Source: Gammaproteobacteria bacterium (GTDB lineage: Bacteria > Pseudomonadota > Gammaproteobacteria > Burkholderiales > Burkholderiaceae_B). Taken from it: a stretch of 64,000 bases of DNA. The translations under genes were made by a program, and so were the position numbers. The stretch lies in NCBI GenBank assembly GCA_030832095.1, contig JAURJT010000085.1, positions 1 to 64,000 on the forward strand. The letters run 5' to 3'. The notes below the pieces were generated by a model. It was not told where the DNA came from, ran no database searches, and saw only the letters and a program-made list of their open reading frames with translations. The number at the start of each line of letters is the position of its first letter. Position 1 is the first letter of the stretch. This document shows positions 20,191 through 30,160 of the stretch, in pieces.

Positions 20191-20997
20191 GTGTGGAACG
20201 AAGCGCGTACGATCAACAGACTTGCCAACACCCTAGCGGTGATGGCGGTGTTGGCCGTGCTCGTCGGGTGTTTGTACTGGGTCATGCAACGCCCGATGTT
20301 CAGCTTGCAGGCGATCGAATTCGAACCGATACCCAACAGCAGTTTGCGTTACGTGACGCCCGAAAACGTTCAAGCCTCTATCGCGACCAAATTAACAGGC
20401 AATTTTTTTACAATCCGCTTAGCCGACGCGCAAACTGTTTTCGAGTCAGTGCCGTGGGTCAGAACTGCCTCGGTACGCCGTATTTGGCCCAACACCTTGC
20501 GTGTCACCGTCGAAGAGCACCAACCGCTTGCGCTGTGGAACGAAAACCAGATGATCAACACCTGGGCGCAGGTTTTTACTGCAAACCAAGGCGAGCTCGA
20601 AGACGATGTGAATTTGCCGCAGTTCGAAGGCCCCGAGGGCAAAGAAGGGTTGGTCGTGTCTCGCTATGCCGAGCTCGAGCGCTGGTTTGCGCCGCTTGGG
20701 CTAACAGTCAAAGAGCTGTCGCTGAACAATCGTTTGGCCTGGCAGGTCAAACTCTCAAGTGGCCTGACCTTGGCGTTAGCGCGCGATCCTGGCGCAGAAG
20801 CGGCGGATTCGCAAGGCGGGATTCCAGGAGCTTTACCCTTTTCAGAGGGGATCGAGCGATTTGTGCAGGCGATGCCTCAGATCAATCAAAGAACGGGTGG
20901 ACGTGCGCTGACGCATGCCGACCTGCGCTATCCCAACGGCTTTGCGATTACGCTGGCCGCCCTACCAGAACCTACTCAACCGAAAAAGAAACGATAA
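20191..20997 (+). CDS. ftsQ: Cell division protein FtsQ
   Basis: A 268-residue bitopic protein: a short cytoplasmic tail, one membrane helix (about 14-34), a POTRA domain (SLQAIEFEPIPNSSLRYVTPENVQ to TVEEHQPLALWNE) and the FtsQ/DivIB beta domain (LPQFEGPEGKEGLVVSRYAELERWF, then LTVKELSLNNRLAWQVKLSSG). It links FtsB/FtsL to the divisome. The start is taken as GTG 20191, which gives a normal N-terminus. Upstream GCGAGA is a weak RBS. Confidence 0.95.
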   Translation: MWNEARTINRLANTLAVMAVLAVLVGCLYWVMQRPMFSLQAIEFEPIPNSSLRYVTPENVQASIATKLTGNFFTIRLADAQTVFESVPWVRTASVRRIWPNTLRVTVEEHQPLALWNENQMINTWAQVFTANQGELEDDVNLPQFEGPEGKEGLVVSRYAELERWFAPLGLTVKELSLNNRLAWQVKLSSGLTLALARDPGAEAADSQGGIPGALPFSEGIERFVQAMPQINQRTGGRALTHADLRYPNGFAITLAALPEPTQPKKKR

Positions 20998-21001
20998 CGC
21001 T

Positions 21002-22228
21002 ATGACCCGTGACATCAAGGATCTGATCGTCGCTCTCGATATCGGCACCAGCAAAGTTGTTGCTGTGGTGGCCGAGATATTGCCAGAGGGCCGCTTTGAA
21101 GTGCTGGGCTTGGGCCAACATGAGTCAAGCGGTATGCGCAAAGGTGTTGTGGTGAACATCGAGGCGACGGTCACTGCCATTCAGCGAGCACTAGAAGAGG
21201 CCGAATTAATGGCCGATTGCAAGATTCGAGATGTGTATACCGGCATTGCGGGCAGTCACATCCGAAGTTTTAATTCGAGTGGAATGGTCGCGGTTAAAGA
21301 CAAAGAGGTCACCGCAGCCGATGTCGCCAGAGTCATTGAGACTGCAAAAGCTGTGAACATCCCAACTGACCAGCAAGTGCTACATATTTTGACGCAAGAG
21401 TTTATTGTCGATGGACAAGAGGATATTCGCGAACCGATTGGAATGAGTGGTTTACGTCTTGAGGTCAAGGTACACATTGTGACGGGATCAGTCAGCGCAG
21501 CGCAAAACATTGTGAAGTGCGTGCGTCGCTGTGGGCTTGAAGTGCAGGATTTGATTTTGCAGCCCCTGGCCTCAAGCCAAACCTGCTTGACCGCTGATGA
21601 GAAAGATCTTGGCGTCGTGCTGATCGACATCGGTGGCGGTACGACCGATGTTGCGATCTACACCGGTGGCGCGATTCGCCATACTGCAGTTCTGCCCATC
21701 GCGGGCGATCAAATTACCAATGATATTGCGCAAGGGTTGCGGACCCCTACGCCCGATGCCGAAGACATTAAATTGCGTTATGGCGTTGCTAAAGAAGTAC
21801 TGGCAAATCCCGATGACACGGTCGAGGTGCCAGGCCTAGGCGATCGTGCCCCACGCTTGGTGAAGCGTCAGACACTTGGTGCGATCATCGAGCCAAGAGT
21901 GGCTGAGCTGTTCGATTTGGTGCAGGGTGTCGTTCGGGATTCAGGTTACGAAGATCTGCTGTCGTCAGGAGTAGTGTTGACGGGCGGCACAGCTTTATTG
22001 CCAGGCATTGTTGAGCTTGCTGAAGATATTTTCTTAAAACCCGTGCGCGTTGCGGTGCCCGAATACCAGGGAAGCTTGGCAGATGTGATGCGTAACCCTC
22101 GTTTTTCAACAGTGATGGGTCTGTTGAGCGAGGCGCGTATGCAACGCCTGCGAGGTCGTAAAGTTACGCAGCAGTCTGGTAGTTTTAAGGCGGTTTTGAT
22201 CCGAATGAGAGAGTGGTTTATGCATTGA
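21002..22228 (+). CDS. ftsA: Cell division protein FtsA
   Basis: A 408-residue actin-like ATPase that tethers FtsZ to the membrane. Motifs: LIVALDIGTSKVVAVVAEI (phosphate 1), LGVVLIDIGGGTTDVAIY (phosphate 2), VVLTGGTALLPGIVELAEDIF (adenosine), the SHS2/1C domain at about 90-170, and a C-terminal amphipathic helix (AVLIRMREWFMH) that binds the membrane. Its start at 21002, four bases after the ftsQ stop, fits the family N-terminus MTRDIKDLIVALDIG. Confidence 0.97.
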   Translation: MTRDIKDLIVALDIGTSKVVAVVAEILPEGRFEVLGLGQHESSGMRKGVVVNIEATVTAIQRALEEAELMADCKIRDVYTGIAGSHIRSFNSSGMVAVKDKEVTAADVARVIETAKAVNIPTDQQVLHILTQEFIVDGQEDIREPIGMSGLRLEVKVHIVTGSVSAAQNIVKCVRRCGLEVQDLILQPLASSQTCLTADEKDLGVVLIDIGGGTTDVAIYTGGAIRHTAVLPIAGDQITNDIAQGLRTPTPDAEDIKLRYGVAKEVLANPDDTVEVPGLGDRAPRLVKRQTLGAIIEPRVAELFDLVQGVVRDSGYEDLLSSGVVLTGGTALLPGIVELAEDIFLKPVRVAVPEYQGSLADVMRNPRFSTVMGLLSEARMQRLRGRKVTQQSGSFKAVLIRMREWFMH

Positions 22229-22229
22229 A

Positions 22230-22371
22230 TTGGCGTCATCCGACGCCAAACAGATGGGCAACTTGCTGGATGTTGCCGGTCTGCTAGAGAGGCGTTTCAA
22301 ACTCGGTGCGGATGCAATCGGCAGCGTGTTTGAAACGATTTCTAAATAACGTAGTTGGGGACTTTTAGAAA
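22230..22371 (+). promoter_or_regulatory. Structured ftsA-ftsZ intergenic leader
   Basis: Three inverted repeats lie in the 175-base gap. TTGGCGTC (22230-22237) pairs with GACGCCAA (22242-22249) around a 4-base loop directly after ftsA. CGTTTCAAAC (22293-22302) pairs with GTTTGAAACG (22328-22337). TTTCTAAA (22339-22346) pairs with TTTAGAAA (22364-22371). The first could act as an attenuator, though it lacks a T-run. The others would fold the ftsZ 5' leader. No function is proven. Confidence 0.5.
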
Positions 22372-22403
22372 CGTTTTGTAGTTACGACTTGAGGGAGTCA
22401 ATC

Positions 22404-23561
22404 ATGATGTTCGAAATGTTAGATAACGCAAAAAAATCCACAGTGATCAAGGTGGTAGGTGTGGGCGGTGCGGGTGGCAATGCCGTCTCGCATATGATCC
22501 GTTCGGGTGTGCAAGGGGTCGATTTCATTTGCTGCAATACCGACGCGCAAGCGTTGGCTGCAACCAATGCGCCCGTGCAGATCCGTTTGGGCAATTCAGG
22601 GCTCGGTGCGGGTGCCAAGCCTGATCAAGGCCGTGCGGCTGCCGAATCGGCGCGCGAAGAGATTCGCTCGGCATTGGCGGGTGCGCACATGGTCTTTATC
22701 ACTGCGGGTATGGGCGGTGGTACAGGCACTGGGGCTGGGCCAATTGTTGCCGAAGTTGCAAAAGATCTTGGTATTTTGACCGTAGGTGTGGTCACCAAGC
22801 CCTTTTCGTTCGAAGGCAATCGGCGCATGAAAATGTCTGAAGACGGTATCGACGAGCTTTCAAAGCATGTGCATTCGCTCATCGTGGTGCTCAACGAGAA
22901 CCTGTACGAGTTGATGGACGAAGATGCTACTCAGGCTGACTGCTTTAAAGCTGCCGATGATGTCCTGCACAATGCATGTGCGGGGATTGCTGAGATCATC
23001 AACGTTGAAGGTAATGTGAACGTTGACTTCCAAGACGTTAAAACCATTATGGGCGAGCAAGGTCAGGCCATGATGGGTACGGCCATTGCCAGTGGCCCCG
23101 ATCGCGCCAGGATTGCAGCCGAGCAAGCGGTCGCTTGCCCATTGCTTGAAGGTGTGGATTTGAACGGTGTGCGCGGTGTGTTGGTGAATATCACCGCAAG
23201 CAGCTCACTCAAAATGAAAGAAACGCGCACGGTGATGGATCATATTCAGAGCTTTGCTTCAGCCGATGCCACAGTGATATTCGGTACGGCTTACGATGAA
23301 TCGATGGGCGATAATCTTCGCGTCACCGTCGTGGCGACTGGCTTGGGTCGTGCTAAGCCAAAGTTGGTGCAGATGCCTGAGGCTGCTGTTGGGTTGCGTA
23401 ACGGGACAGATGGCCTAACCATGGCCAACGGTACAGAGATCACCGCTCCAACCGTGATGCGCGGCCGCGGCGCACAGGCTCAAGCTCAGGTTCGCGCCCT
23501 CGAAACCTCTGGGATGGAGCATTACGATATACCGGCGTTTTTGCGCCGTCAGGCCGATTAA
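22404..23561 (+). CDS. ftsZ: Cell division GTPase FtsZ
   Basis: A 385-residue tubulin homologue that forms the Z-ring. Motifs: VIKVVGVGGAGGNAVSHMI, tubulin signature GMGGGTGTGAGPIVAEVAK, T7 loop region NVDFQDVKTIMG, and the conserved C-terminal tail DIPAFLRRQAD that binds FtsA and ZipA. Start ATG 22404 has GAGGGAG about 8 bases upstream. ATG 22407 is also possible. The 175-base leader suggests a promoter of its own in addition to read-through from ftsA. Confidence 0.97.
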   Translation: MMFEMLDNAKKSTVIKVVGVGGAGGNAVSHMIRSGVQGVDFICCNTDAQALAATNAPVQIRLGNSGLGAGAKPDQGRAAAESAREEIRSALAGAHMVFITAGMGGGTGTGAGPIVAEVAKDLGILTVGVVTKPFSFEGNRRMKMSEDGIDELSKHVHSLIVVLNENLYELMDEDATQADCFKAADDVLHNACAGIAEIINVEGNVNVDFQDVKTIMGEQGQAMMGTAIASGPDRARIAAEQAVACPLLEGVDLNGVRGVLVNITASSSLKMKETRTVMDHIQSFASADATVIFGTAYDESMGDNLRVTVVATGLGRAKPKLVQMPEAAVGLRNGTDGLTMANGTEITAPTVMRGRGAQAQAQVRALETSGMEHYDIPAFLRRQAD

Positions 23562-23727
23562 GTTAGGCTGAGAGTGGGCTGAAAACGGCGCTTAAACGCT
23601 GTATTGAGTTCGCTTGCATGACTCCCTCTGCCAGTCGCTCCGCTGGAGTGGCTGGCTGTGCACCTGAGTTCTTTAACCCAGGTGCGTTGTCGCCTGCTGT
23701 TTTTAGTGCAGAAATGGCTAAAAGCGC

Positions 23728-23733
23728 TACAAT
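23728..23733 (+). promoter_or_regulatory. Possible -10 element upstream of lpxC
   Basis: TACAAT lies 31 bases before the lpxC ATG within the 203-base ftsZ-lpxC gap. The matching -35 is poor, so this is tentative. Confidence 0.3.
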
Positions 23734-23764
23734 TGAACAAGTTCTAGTGAGATTTTTAGGCTCT

Positions 23765-24688
23765 ATGTTTCATCAACGCACCATTAAGCAACTTGTAAAA
23801 ACCACCGGGGTTGGCCTGCACTCAGGTCGACGGGTTGAGTTGACGTTGCGCCCTGCGGCTCCAGATACCGGCATTGTCTTTCATCGAATCGATTTGCCCG
23901 AGGTTGTTGACTTGCCCGCTCAGGCCGCGATGGTGAAAGACACGCGTATGGCGTCTGTCTTGTCTAACGGTCAAGCAAGGGTCTCTACCGTTGAGCATTT
24001 GATGTCAGCTCTCGCCGGCTTAGGCATTGATAATCTGCACGTCGATTTGACTGCCGAAGAAGTCCCAATCATGGACGGCAGCGCTGCAACGTTTGTGTAT
24101 CTGTTGCGTTCGGCCGGAATCCAAGAACAAGCGAGTGCAAAACAGTTTTTACGGGTGTTAAAGCCCATTGAAGTGCGTGAGGGCGAAGGGACAGACGCCA
24201 AATGGGCTCGCCTTGAGCCACACGAAGGGTTTGCAGTAGCTTTTTCAATCGATTTTCGTCATCCAGCGATCGATTCGACTGCAAGCTTCGCAGAGATCGA
24301 TTTCGCAACCGACTCCTACGTTAAGCAAATTGCTCGAGCTCGCACCTTTGGCTTTGTCAACGAGGTTGAGGCCTTGCGTTCGGCCGGTCTGGCGCGCGGT
24401 GGCAGCTTTGATAACGCAATCGTGATGGATGAGTACCGTGTCTTAAATTCAGACGGTTTGCGTTACGACGACGAGTTCGTCAAACATAAGATTCTGGATG
24501 CTGTGGGCGACCTGTACTTAATTGGTAAGCCTCTGGTGGCGCGCTATGTGGCATGCAAGTCTGGCCACGCGTTGAACAATCAACTGGCGCTCAAACTATT
24601 GGCGCAGCCAGATGCCTTTGAAATTATCACCTACGCGTCTGCGGCGCAGGCGCCACTGGCATTTCGCCAAGAGTGGAAGCTGGCTTGA
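23765..24688 (+). CDS. lpxC: UDP-3-O-acyl-N-acetylglucosamine deacetylase LpxC
   Basis: A 307-residue zinc deacetylase that performs the first committed step of lipid A synthesis. Motifs: [38 protein letters not shown] with the metal His, [31 protein letters not shown], and [15 protein letters not shown] with metal His and Asp. Start 23765 (MFHQRTIKQ) matches the family. An in-frame ATG at 23618 would add 49 non-conserved residues. Its 3' end overlaps the convergent DUF721 gene by 62 bases. Confidence 0.97.
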   Translation: MFHQRTIKQLVKTTGVGLHSGRRVELTLRPAAPDTGIVFHRIDLPEVVDLPAQAAMVKDTRMASVLSNGQARVSTVEHLMSALAGLGIDNLHVDLTAEEVPIMDGSAATFVYLLRSAGIQEQASAKQFLRVLKPIEVREGEGTDAKWARLEPHEGFAVAFSIDFRHPAIDSTASFAEIDFATDSYVKQIARARTFGFVNEVEALRSAGLARGGSFDNAIVMDEYRVLNSDGLRYDDEFVKHKILDAVGDLYLIGKPLVARYVACKSGHALNNQLALKLLAQPDAFEIITYASAAQAPLAFRQEWKLA

Positions 24689-25175
24689 GCTCTTGGGGCT
24701 GAGTTGGCTGATGGTGCGCCAGCAACCGAGCGACAGCGTCGGCAAGTGGCCCTGGACGTAACTGCTGAGTCAACGCTTCAAACGTTTTTAAGTCTTGTTG
24801 GTCAAGTGCCCGCGCCTCTCTCGGAGGTTGAATGGCGACTGGGATCCCAAGCCCTCCCTGGACCCGCAGTTTGATTTCTAAGAGATTCCAGCCCGCTGCT
24901 TGTATGTGAGCAATCACTCTGGGTGCTAATTGGCGAAATTTTGCCGCAAAGGCTGCGCTAGAAACCATTAAGGTCAGTGTGCTCTGTTCGATTTTTAATA
25001 CATCAAACGCCCCACGCATGGTGGCAGGCAGAACCTGCTCAACCACTGCACGCAGTTTGAGGTGCAATTGAGCCGTCGCAAGCACGCTTGCTGCTTGTGC
25101 ATCGTGACCCAGCCATCCGATCAGGTGTGCTCCCTTTGTAGGGTTGCCTGAGGGCCTGCGAGGAATCGTAACCAT
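24627..25175 (-). CDS. DUF721 (DciA-like) protein
   Basis: A 182-residue protein whose central part (about 50-125; [37 protein letters not shown]) resembles DUF721. Some DUF721 proteins are DciA, a loader of the replicative helicase; betaproteobacterial members are often shorter and of unproven role. The C-terminus is Pro/Gln-rich. Its location between lpxC and an M23 peptidase upstream of secA is typical of Burkholderiales. Start is uncertain: ATG 25175 gives [11 protein letters not shown] and no strong RBS is visible. It diverges from the peptidase gene with only 19 bases between the starts, so its promoter would lie inside that gene. Confidence 0.75.
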   Translation of the reverse strand: MVTIPRRPSGNPTKGAHLIGWLGHDAQAASVLATAQLHLKLRAVVEQVLPATMRGAFDVLKIEQSTLTLMVSSAAFAAKFRQLAPRVIAHIQAAGWNLLEIKLRVQGGLGIPVAIQPPREARALDQQDLKTFEALTQQLRPGPLADAVARLLAHHQPTQPQELKPASTLGEMPVAPAPQTRR

Positions 25176-25194
25176 GAGTGATAAGGATATTTGT

Positions 25195-26130
25195 ATGAAG
25201 GTAGTCATTATGCCTCGCGAGCGGGTGGTTCATGGTGCTTTGTCGTTCAGCTTAGGTCAGTGTCTGCTGTGTGGCCTCGCAGCCCTTGCGTTAGCAGTGT
25301 TCGCTTGCGTTCACCTACAACGGTTCCTTCAGGCCCCGATAGCCGAGCACTTGAGTGAAGACTTGGGTCGTAAAAGTGCCACTCACCGTGCGACCTATGC
25401 GGACAAGCAGGCGTTAGACTCACTGTTCGTCCAGATTGGCGTCTTACAGGCCAACTATCAACGACTTGACACTCTGAGTCGGCGAGTGGCTGGGCTGGCG
25501 GGCTTTCCAGCGGTCGATCTACAAATTGTTTCTGAAAACGCCGATATCACCGCGCCTAGAGCGGGGGGCGAGACTAAAGCGCTGGTGCAGGTAGGGCAAC
25601 ACCTTCGCACACTTCAGGCGGCCCTCGTTAAGAAGACAGAACACTTTCTCATGCTGGATCTTGTGCTGACCAAGCATGCTGCAGCGATTGCCAGGCAACC
25701 CACTGCGATGCCAATCGCCGCGCAATCACAATTAAGCTCAACTTACGGCAAGCGGCGGGATCCGTTTCTCGCTGAGCCCAGTGTGCACGAGGGGTTAGAC
25801 TTTGCGGCACCGATGGGCACCCCGATTCTGGCCGCCTCGGGTGGCATCGTGCGAATCGCCGCGAACCACGGGAGCTTTGGTAATCTGATCGAAATTGACC
25901 ATGGTGAAGGTCTTATCACCCGCTATGCCCATGCCAAGGTACTTTTGGTTAAAAAAGGGGATCTGGTCAGGCGCGGGCAGATGATCGCGCGCGTGGGATC
26001 GACAGGGCTGTCGACTGGACCACATCTGCACTTTGAAGTCCGGCTGAACGACAAGCCTTTAGATCCGAGGGTTTATTTGACCGGTAGCCCGATTGTGCAC
26101 GGCTCGGCGAGGGTTGCTCCGGTCAGGTAG
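25195..26130 (+). CDS. M23 (LytM-type) peptidoglycan peptidase or activator
   Basis: A 311-residue envelope protein with an N-terminal membrane anchor (about 18-42), a coiled-coil-like linker (about 60-100, 130-160) and a C-terminal LytM domain. The zinc-site motifs are intact: HEGLDFAAPMGTPI (His and Asp), and TGPHLHFEVRLND (HxH), so it could cut glycyl or D-Ala-mDAP bonds rather than being a catalytically dead EnvC-type activator. ATG 25195 has a good RBS (AAGGAT, 7-base spacing) and is preferred over upstream in-frame starts at 25144 and 25174. It precedes secA. Confidence 0.92.
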   Translation: MKVVIMPRERVVHGALSFSLGQCLLCGLAALALAVFACVHLQRFLQAPIAEHLSEDLGRKSATHRATYADKQALDSLFVQIGVLQANYQRLDTLSRRVAGLAGFPAVDLQIVSENADITAPRAGGETKALVQVGQHLRTLQAALVKKTEHFLMLDLVLTKHAAAIARQPTAMPIAAQSQLSSTYGKRRDPFLAEPSVHEGLDFAAPMGTPILAASGGIVRIAANHGSFGNLIEIDHGEGLITRYAHAKVLLVKKGDLVRRGQMIARVGSTGLSTGPHLHFEVRLNDKPLDPRVYLTGSPIVHGSARVAPVR

Positions 26131-26304
26131 CAAGAGCGCCATCGTAGGTGGTTGAGCCGCAGCCTAGGGTGCGGTTGTATCGACACCCTGACGGGAAGGC
26201 CTCGCCTGCGTTAAACTGCAAGGCTTACTGGCAGCTAGCTGCCTCAACTCTTTTTGGCGCCGACGGGTGTGTAGTTTGCACAGGTCTGTGTGGGTCTGAC
26301 GCGT

Positions 26305-29058
26305 ATGTTTTCACTACTTAAAAAAATATTTGGTAGTAGCAATGATCGGTTGCTCAAGCAGCTACGCCGTCATGTTGCGCAGATTAATGCGCTTGAGCCT
26401 CAAATGCAGGCCCTGTCTGACGAGCAATTACAGGCTAAAACGGGTGCCTTTAAAGACAGGCTGGTCGCCGGTGAAACTTTAGATCAGTTATTGCCCGAGG
26501 CCTTTGCCGTCGTTCGCGAGGCAGGGGTCCGAGTTTTTGGCATGCGCCATTTCGATGTGCAGTTGCTTGGCGGCATGGTATTGCATCATGGCCAAATTGC
26601 CGAAATGCGTACAGGCGAAGGCAAGACCTTGATGGCCACTTTGCCCGTCTATCTCAACGCCCTGCAGGGGCGCGGGGTGCATGTTGTGACTGTCAACGAT
26701 TACTTGGCAAGACGCGATGCCCAGTGGATGGGGCGCTTGTATGGATTTTTGGGGTTGAGCGTTGGGGTGGTTGTGCCTCAACAAGATAATGCCGAAAAGA
26801 TTCAAGCCTACCGTGCCGATATTACTTATGGCACAAACAATGAGTTTGGCTTTGATTACTTGCGCGACAATATGGAACACCGCGTTGAAGACAGACGCCA
26901 GCGTTCGCTTGTTTTTGCAATTGTCGATGAAGTGGATTCGATTTTGATCGATGAGGCCCGTACGCCCTTGATCATTTCTGGTCAGGCCGAAGATCACACT
27001 GAGTTATATGTGCGCATGAATGCGGTCCCAGCGCTGCTCACGCGTATGACAGCCGAGCCAAAGCCAACCGAACCCGAGCCAGAGGGTGACTACTGGGTTG
27101 ATGAAAAAAATCACACGGTGTACCTCTCAGAGGCTGGGCATGAAAAATCTGAGGGCATCCTGACGCGCTTGCAGTTGCTGCCAGAAGGGCAATCCTTATA
27201 CGAGCCGCGAAATATTTCGTTGATGCATCATTTAATGGCGGCCTTGCGTGGCCACTCTTTGTTCCATCGTGATCAGCACTATGTCCTTCAAGATGGCGAA
27301 GTCGTGATTGTTGATGAATTTACAGGTCGGATGATGGTTGGACGTCGCTGGTCTGATGGCTTGCATCAAGCTGTTGAGGCCAAAGAGGGGGTCAAGATTC
27401 AACTCGAAAATCAGACCTTAGCTTCGATTACGTTTCAGAACTTTTTTAGAATGTACGAAAAGCTTGCCGGGATGACTGGTACGGCTGATACCGAAGCTTA
27501 TGAGTTTCAAGAGATTTACGGGCTTCAAACGGTCATTGTGCCAACCAACCGCCCGATGGTGCGTGCCGATCAGAACGATCAGATTTTTAAGTCGGCACCT
27601 GAAAAATTTAACGCAATCTTGGCAGATATTCGTGATTGCCAAGAGCGGGGGCAACCGGTTTTGGTGGGTACGACCAGTATCGAAAACTCTGAGTTATTGT
27701 CGGGTCTCCTAGATCAAGCGAAGCTTGTGCACGAGGTGCTCAACGCCAAGCAGCATGCACGCGAAGCTGAAATCGTGGCTGAGGCCGGCCGGCCAGGGCA
27801 CATTACGATCGCGACCAATATGGCGGGGCGCGGCACTGATATTGTGCTAGGCGGCAGTATTGAAAAACAAGTTGAACTGATTCGCGCAAAGCCCGAGCTG
27901 TCAGAAGCTGAGAAAGTGACGCAGATCGAAAAGATCCGCCACGAATGGCAACCGCTCAATGACCGTGTCAAAGCCGCTGGTGGTTTGCGAATTATCGGTA
28001 CCGAGCGTCACGAGTCACGTCGCATCGATAACCAGTTGCGCGGTCGTGCTGGCCGTCAGGGTGATCCTGGTTCTTCACGCTTTTATTTGTCGCTTGAAGA
28101 TCCTCTCATGCGTATTTTTGCGGGCGACCGCGTACGCTCGATCATGGAAAGACTGAAACTGCCAGAGGGTGAGCCAATCGAGGCGGGCATGGTGTCGCGT
28201 TCAATCGAATCCGCGCAGCGCAAGGTTGAAGGCCGTAACTTTGACGTCCGTAAGCAGTTGCTTGAGTACGATGACGTTGCGAATGATCAGCGCAAAGTTA
28301 TTTATGCGCAACGTAATGAAGTGCTTGAGGCTCAGGCGATTACTGAAACGATTGATAGCTTGCGCGATGGCACATTTACCGATTTGGTCAATAAGTTTGT
28401 GCCAGAAAACTCAGTCGAAGAGCAGTGGGATATTGATGCCTTGCAGCTCTCGCTTGAGTCTGAGTGGCAACTGAGCGTTGGTCTGACAGAACTGGTCAAG
28501 CAGTCGAAGAGCGTGACCGATGAAGACGTGCTTGAGCATGTGTTGAACGCTGCGCGTCAAGCCTATCAGCAAAAGGCAGAAATCGTCGGAGCCGAATCGT
28601 GGGCTAATTTTGAGCGCTCGATTATGCTGCAGGTCATTGATTCGCAGTGGCGCGAACATTTGTCGGCACTTGATCATTTGCGTCAAGGCATTCACCTGCG
28701 TGGCTATGCGCAAAAAAATCCGAAGCAAGAGTACAAGCGTGAGGCGTTTGAACTGTTCTCAGCCATGCTCGATCGCGTACGTGATGACGCGATCAAGGTG
28801 TTGATGACTGTGCGAATCCAATCAGCCGAAGAAGTGCAGCAGGCAGAAGAGGCTGCGGCGCTAGCGGCACAGAAGCAACAGATTGAGTACCAGCACTCAG
28901 AATATCAAGAGGGTGGTGAGCAGCCGGCAGCGGTTCCGGCGCCAGCCTCAGAGCACCCAGGGACAGTTCGCAACATGATGCCCAAGGTGGGTCGCAACGA
29001 GCCTTGTCCTTGCGGTAGCGGTAAAAAATACAAGCAGTGTCACGGCCAACTTAAATAG
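26305..29058 (+). CDS. secA: Preprotein translocase ATPase SecA
   Basis: A 917-residue motor of the Sec secretion pathway. Motifs: Walker [33 protein letters not shown] (Walker B), [46 protein letters not shown] and [29 protein letters not shown] helicase motif VI (partly listed). The C-terminal zinc finger [15 protein letters not shown] is intact, so it should bind SecB and zinc. ATG 26305 matches the family ([15 protein letters not shown]); the RBS is weak. A 174-base gap separates it from the M23 gene with no visible terminator. Confidence 0.98.
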   Translation: MFSLLKKIFGSSNDRLLKQLRRHVAQINALEPQMQALSDEQLQAKTGAFKDRLVAGETLDQLLPEAFAVVREAGVRVFGMRHFDVQLLGGMVLHHGQIAEMRTGEGKTLMATLPVYLNALQGRGVHVVTVNDYLARRDAQWMGRLYGFLGLSVGVVVPQQDNAEKIQAYRADITYGTNNEFGFDYLRDNMEHRVEDRRQRSLVFAIVDEVDSILIDEARTPLIISGQAEDHTELYVRMNAVPALLTRMTAEPKPTEPEPEGDYWVDEKNHTVYLSEAGHEKSEGILTRLQLLPEGQSLYEPRNISLMHHLMAALRGHSLFHRDQHYVLQDGEVVIVDEFTGRMMVGRRWSDGLHQAVEAKEGVKIQLENQTLASITFQNFFRMYEKLAGMTGTADTEAYEFQEIYGLQTVIVPTNRPMVRADQNDQIFKSAPEKFNAILADIRDCQERGQPVLVGTTSIENSELLSGLLDQAKLVHEVLNAKQHAREAEIVAEAGRPGHITIATNMAGRGTDIVLGGSIEKQVELIRAKPELSEAEKVTQIEKIRHEWQPLNDRVKAAGGLRIIGTERHESRRIDNQLRGRAGRQGDPGSSRFYLSLEDPLMRIFAGDRVRSIMERLKLPEGEPIEAGMVSRSIESAQRKVEGRNFDVRKQLLEYDDVANDQRKVIYAQRNEVLEAQAITETIDSLRDGTFTDLVNKFVPENSVEEQWDIDALQLSLESEWQLSVGLTELVKQSKSVTDEDVLEHVLNAARQAYQQKAEIVGAESWANFERSIMLQVIDSQWREHLSALDHLRQGIHLRGYAQKNPKQEYKREAFELFSAMLDRVRDDAIKVLMTVRIQSAEEVQQAEEAAALAAQKQQIEYQHSEYQEGGEQPAAVPAPASEHPGTVRNMMPKVGRNEPCPCGSGKKYKQCHGQLK

Positions 29059-29096
29059 CGCTGTTTGAGGCGACTATCTAACCGGGAGAGATCGCC

Positions 29097-30080
29097 TTGT
29101 TCAAGTCTTTTTTTGGTTCAAGGCAATATTTTTTCTGGGCTTGGCCGGGCGTTGTGTTGATCGTTTCCGGAATCGCCTGTCAGGTGCAAATCGATGTTGC
29201 CCTCAATTCAGGAATTGGCGAACTGTTTGATGTCATGCAACAGAGCTTGTCGCAGCCTGGTTCGGTCGAGTTGTCAGCCTTTGAGTCGATCGTTTGGGCC
29301 TTGACCAAACTGGTGCTGTTATATGTGGTGCTTGTTGTTGCGTTAGGGTTTTATATTAAGCACTGGGTATTCAGGTGGCGGCAAGCCATGAACGACTATT
29401 ACATGAAGTATTGGCCCATACTGAGATCGGTCGAGGGCGCTAGTCAGCGCGTGCAAGAAGATACCAAGCGTTTCGCCGCCACCTTCGAATTGATTGGTGC
29501 GAGCGTTGTTGAAGCGATTTTGACTTTGTTTGCGTTTTTGCCGATTCTTTGGGTGATCTCAAAGAACGTTCACCACATTCCATTTTTTGGTCAAGTGGAT
29601 CATGCGTTGGTGTATGCGGCGGTCGCCTATGCGCTAGCGGGCACCGTGCTCTTGGCCTTGGTCGGATTCAAATTGCCCGGCCTCGAGTTCGACAATCAAA
29701 AAGCTGAGGCGGCCTACCGCAAAGAGTTGGTTTATGCTGAAGACGATACTCAGCGCGGATCGACTCCGGTGGTACAGCAATTGTTTAGCATCCTGAGAAA
29801 AAGCTACCATCGTTTGTTTTTTCACTATTTGTACTTTGATACCGCTAAGCTCACGTATTTGCAGTTCGGGATTGTGGTGCCGTTTTTGGTGTTAGGCCCA
29901 ACGGTGATTGCCGGTACGTTGACCTTGGGTATGTTTGCGCAGACAATCCGCTCGTTTGAGCGTATTCAAACCTCTTTTCAGGTCTTGGTGCGTAACTGGG
30001 CCTCGATGGTTGAGTTGTTGTCTGTGTTTAAACGACTGCGGGCGTTTGAGGCAAACATTAAAGCGGCAGTCAAAAGCTAG
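29097..30080 (+). CDS. SbmA/BacA-family peptide transporter, short form
   Basis: A 327-residue integral membrane protein of the SbmA/BacA family, proton-driven importers of peptides such as microcins and Pro-rich antimicrobial peptides. Strong matches include VFRWRQAMNDYYMKYWP, EGASQRVQEDTKRFAATFE, KLPGLEFDNQKAEAAYRKELVYAEDD, FHYLYFDTAKLTYLQF and VELLSVFKRLRAFE. It is about 80 residues shorter than E. coli SbmA (406): the first N-terminal helices are missing or rearranged although it still opens with MFKSFFG. The start is TTG 29097, supported by GGGAGAG six bases upstream. There is no ATP-binding domain in the protein or nearby. Confidence 0.88.
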   Translation: MFKSFFGSRQYFFWAWPGVVLIVSGIACQVQIDVALNSGIGELFDVMQQSLSQPGSVELSAFESIVWALTKLVLLYVVLVVALGFYIKHWVFRWRQAMNDYYMKYWPILRSVEGASQRVQEDTKRFAATFELIGASVVEAILTLFAFLPILWVISKNVHHIPFFGQVDHALVYAAVAYALAGTVLLALVGFKLPGLEFDNQKAEAAYRKELVYAEDDTQRGSTPVVQQLFSILRKSYHRLFFHYLYFDTAKLTYLQFGIVVPFLVLGPTVIAGTLTLGMFAQTIRSFERIQTSFQVLVRNWASMVELLSVFKRLRAFEANIKAAVKS

Positions 30081-30160
30081 AGTAGAACTTGCCCGGCGGC
30101 GTTCACGGTGACACGAATTAGACATGACCTAGATTTACAATCGCAGTCGGAGAGACAACT

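Noticed and set aside
20136..21005. Plus-strand 289-codon frame overlapping ddl and ftsQ
   Set aside because: Very Arg- and Cys-rich translation typical of a shadow frame; ftsQ with clear POTRA and membrane segments occupies the same DNA.
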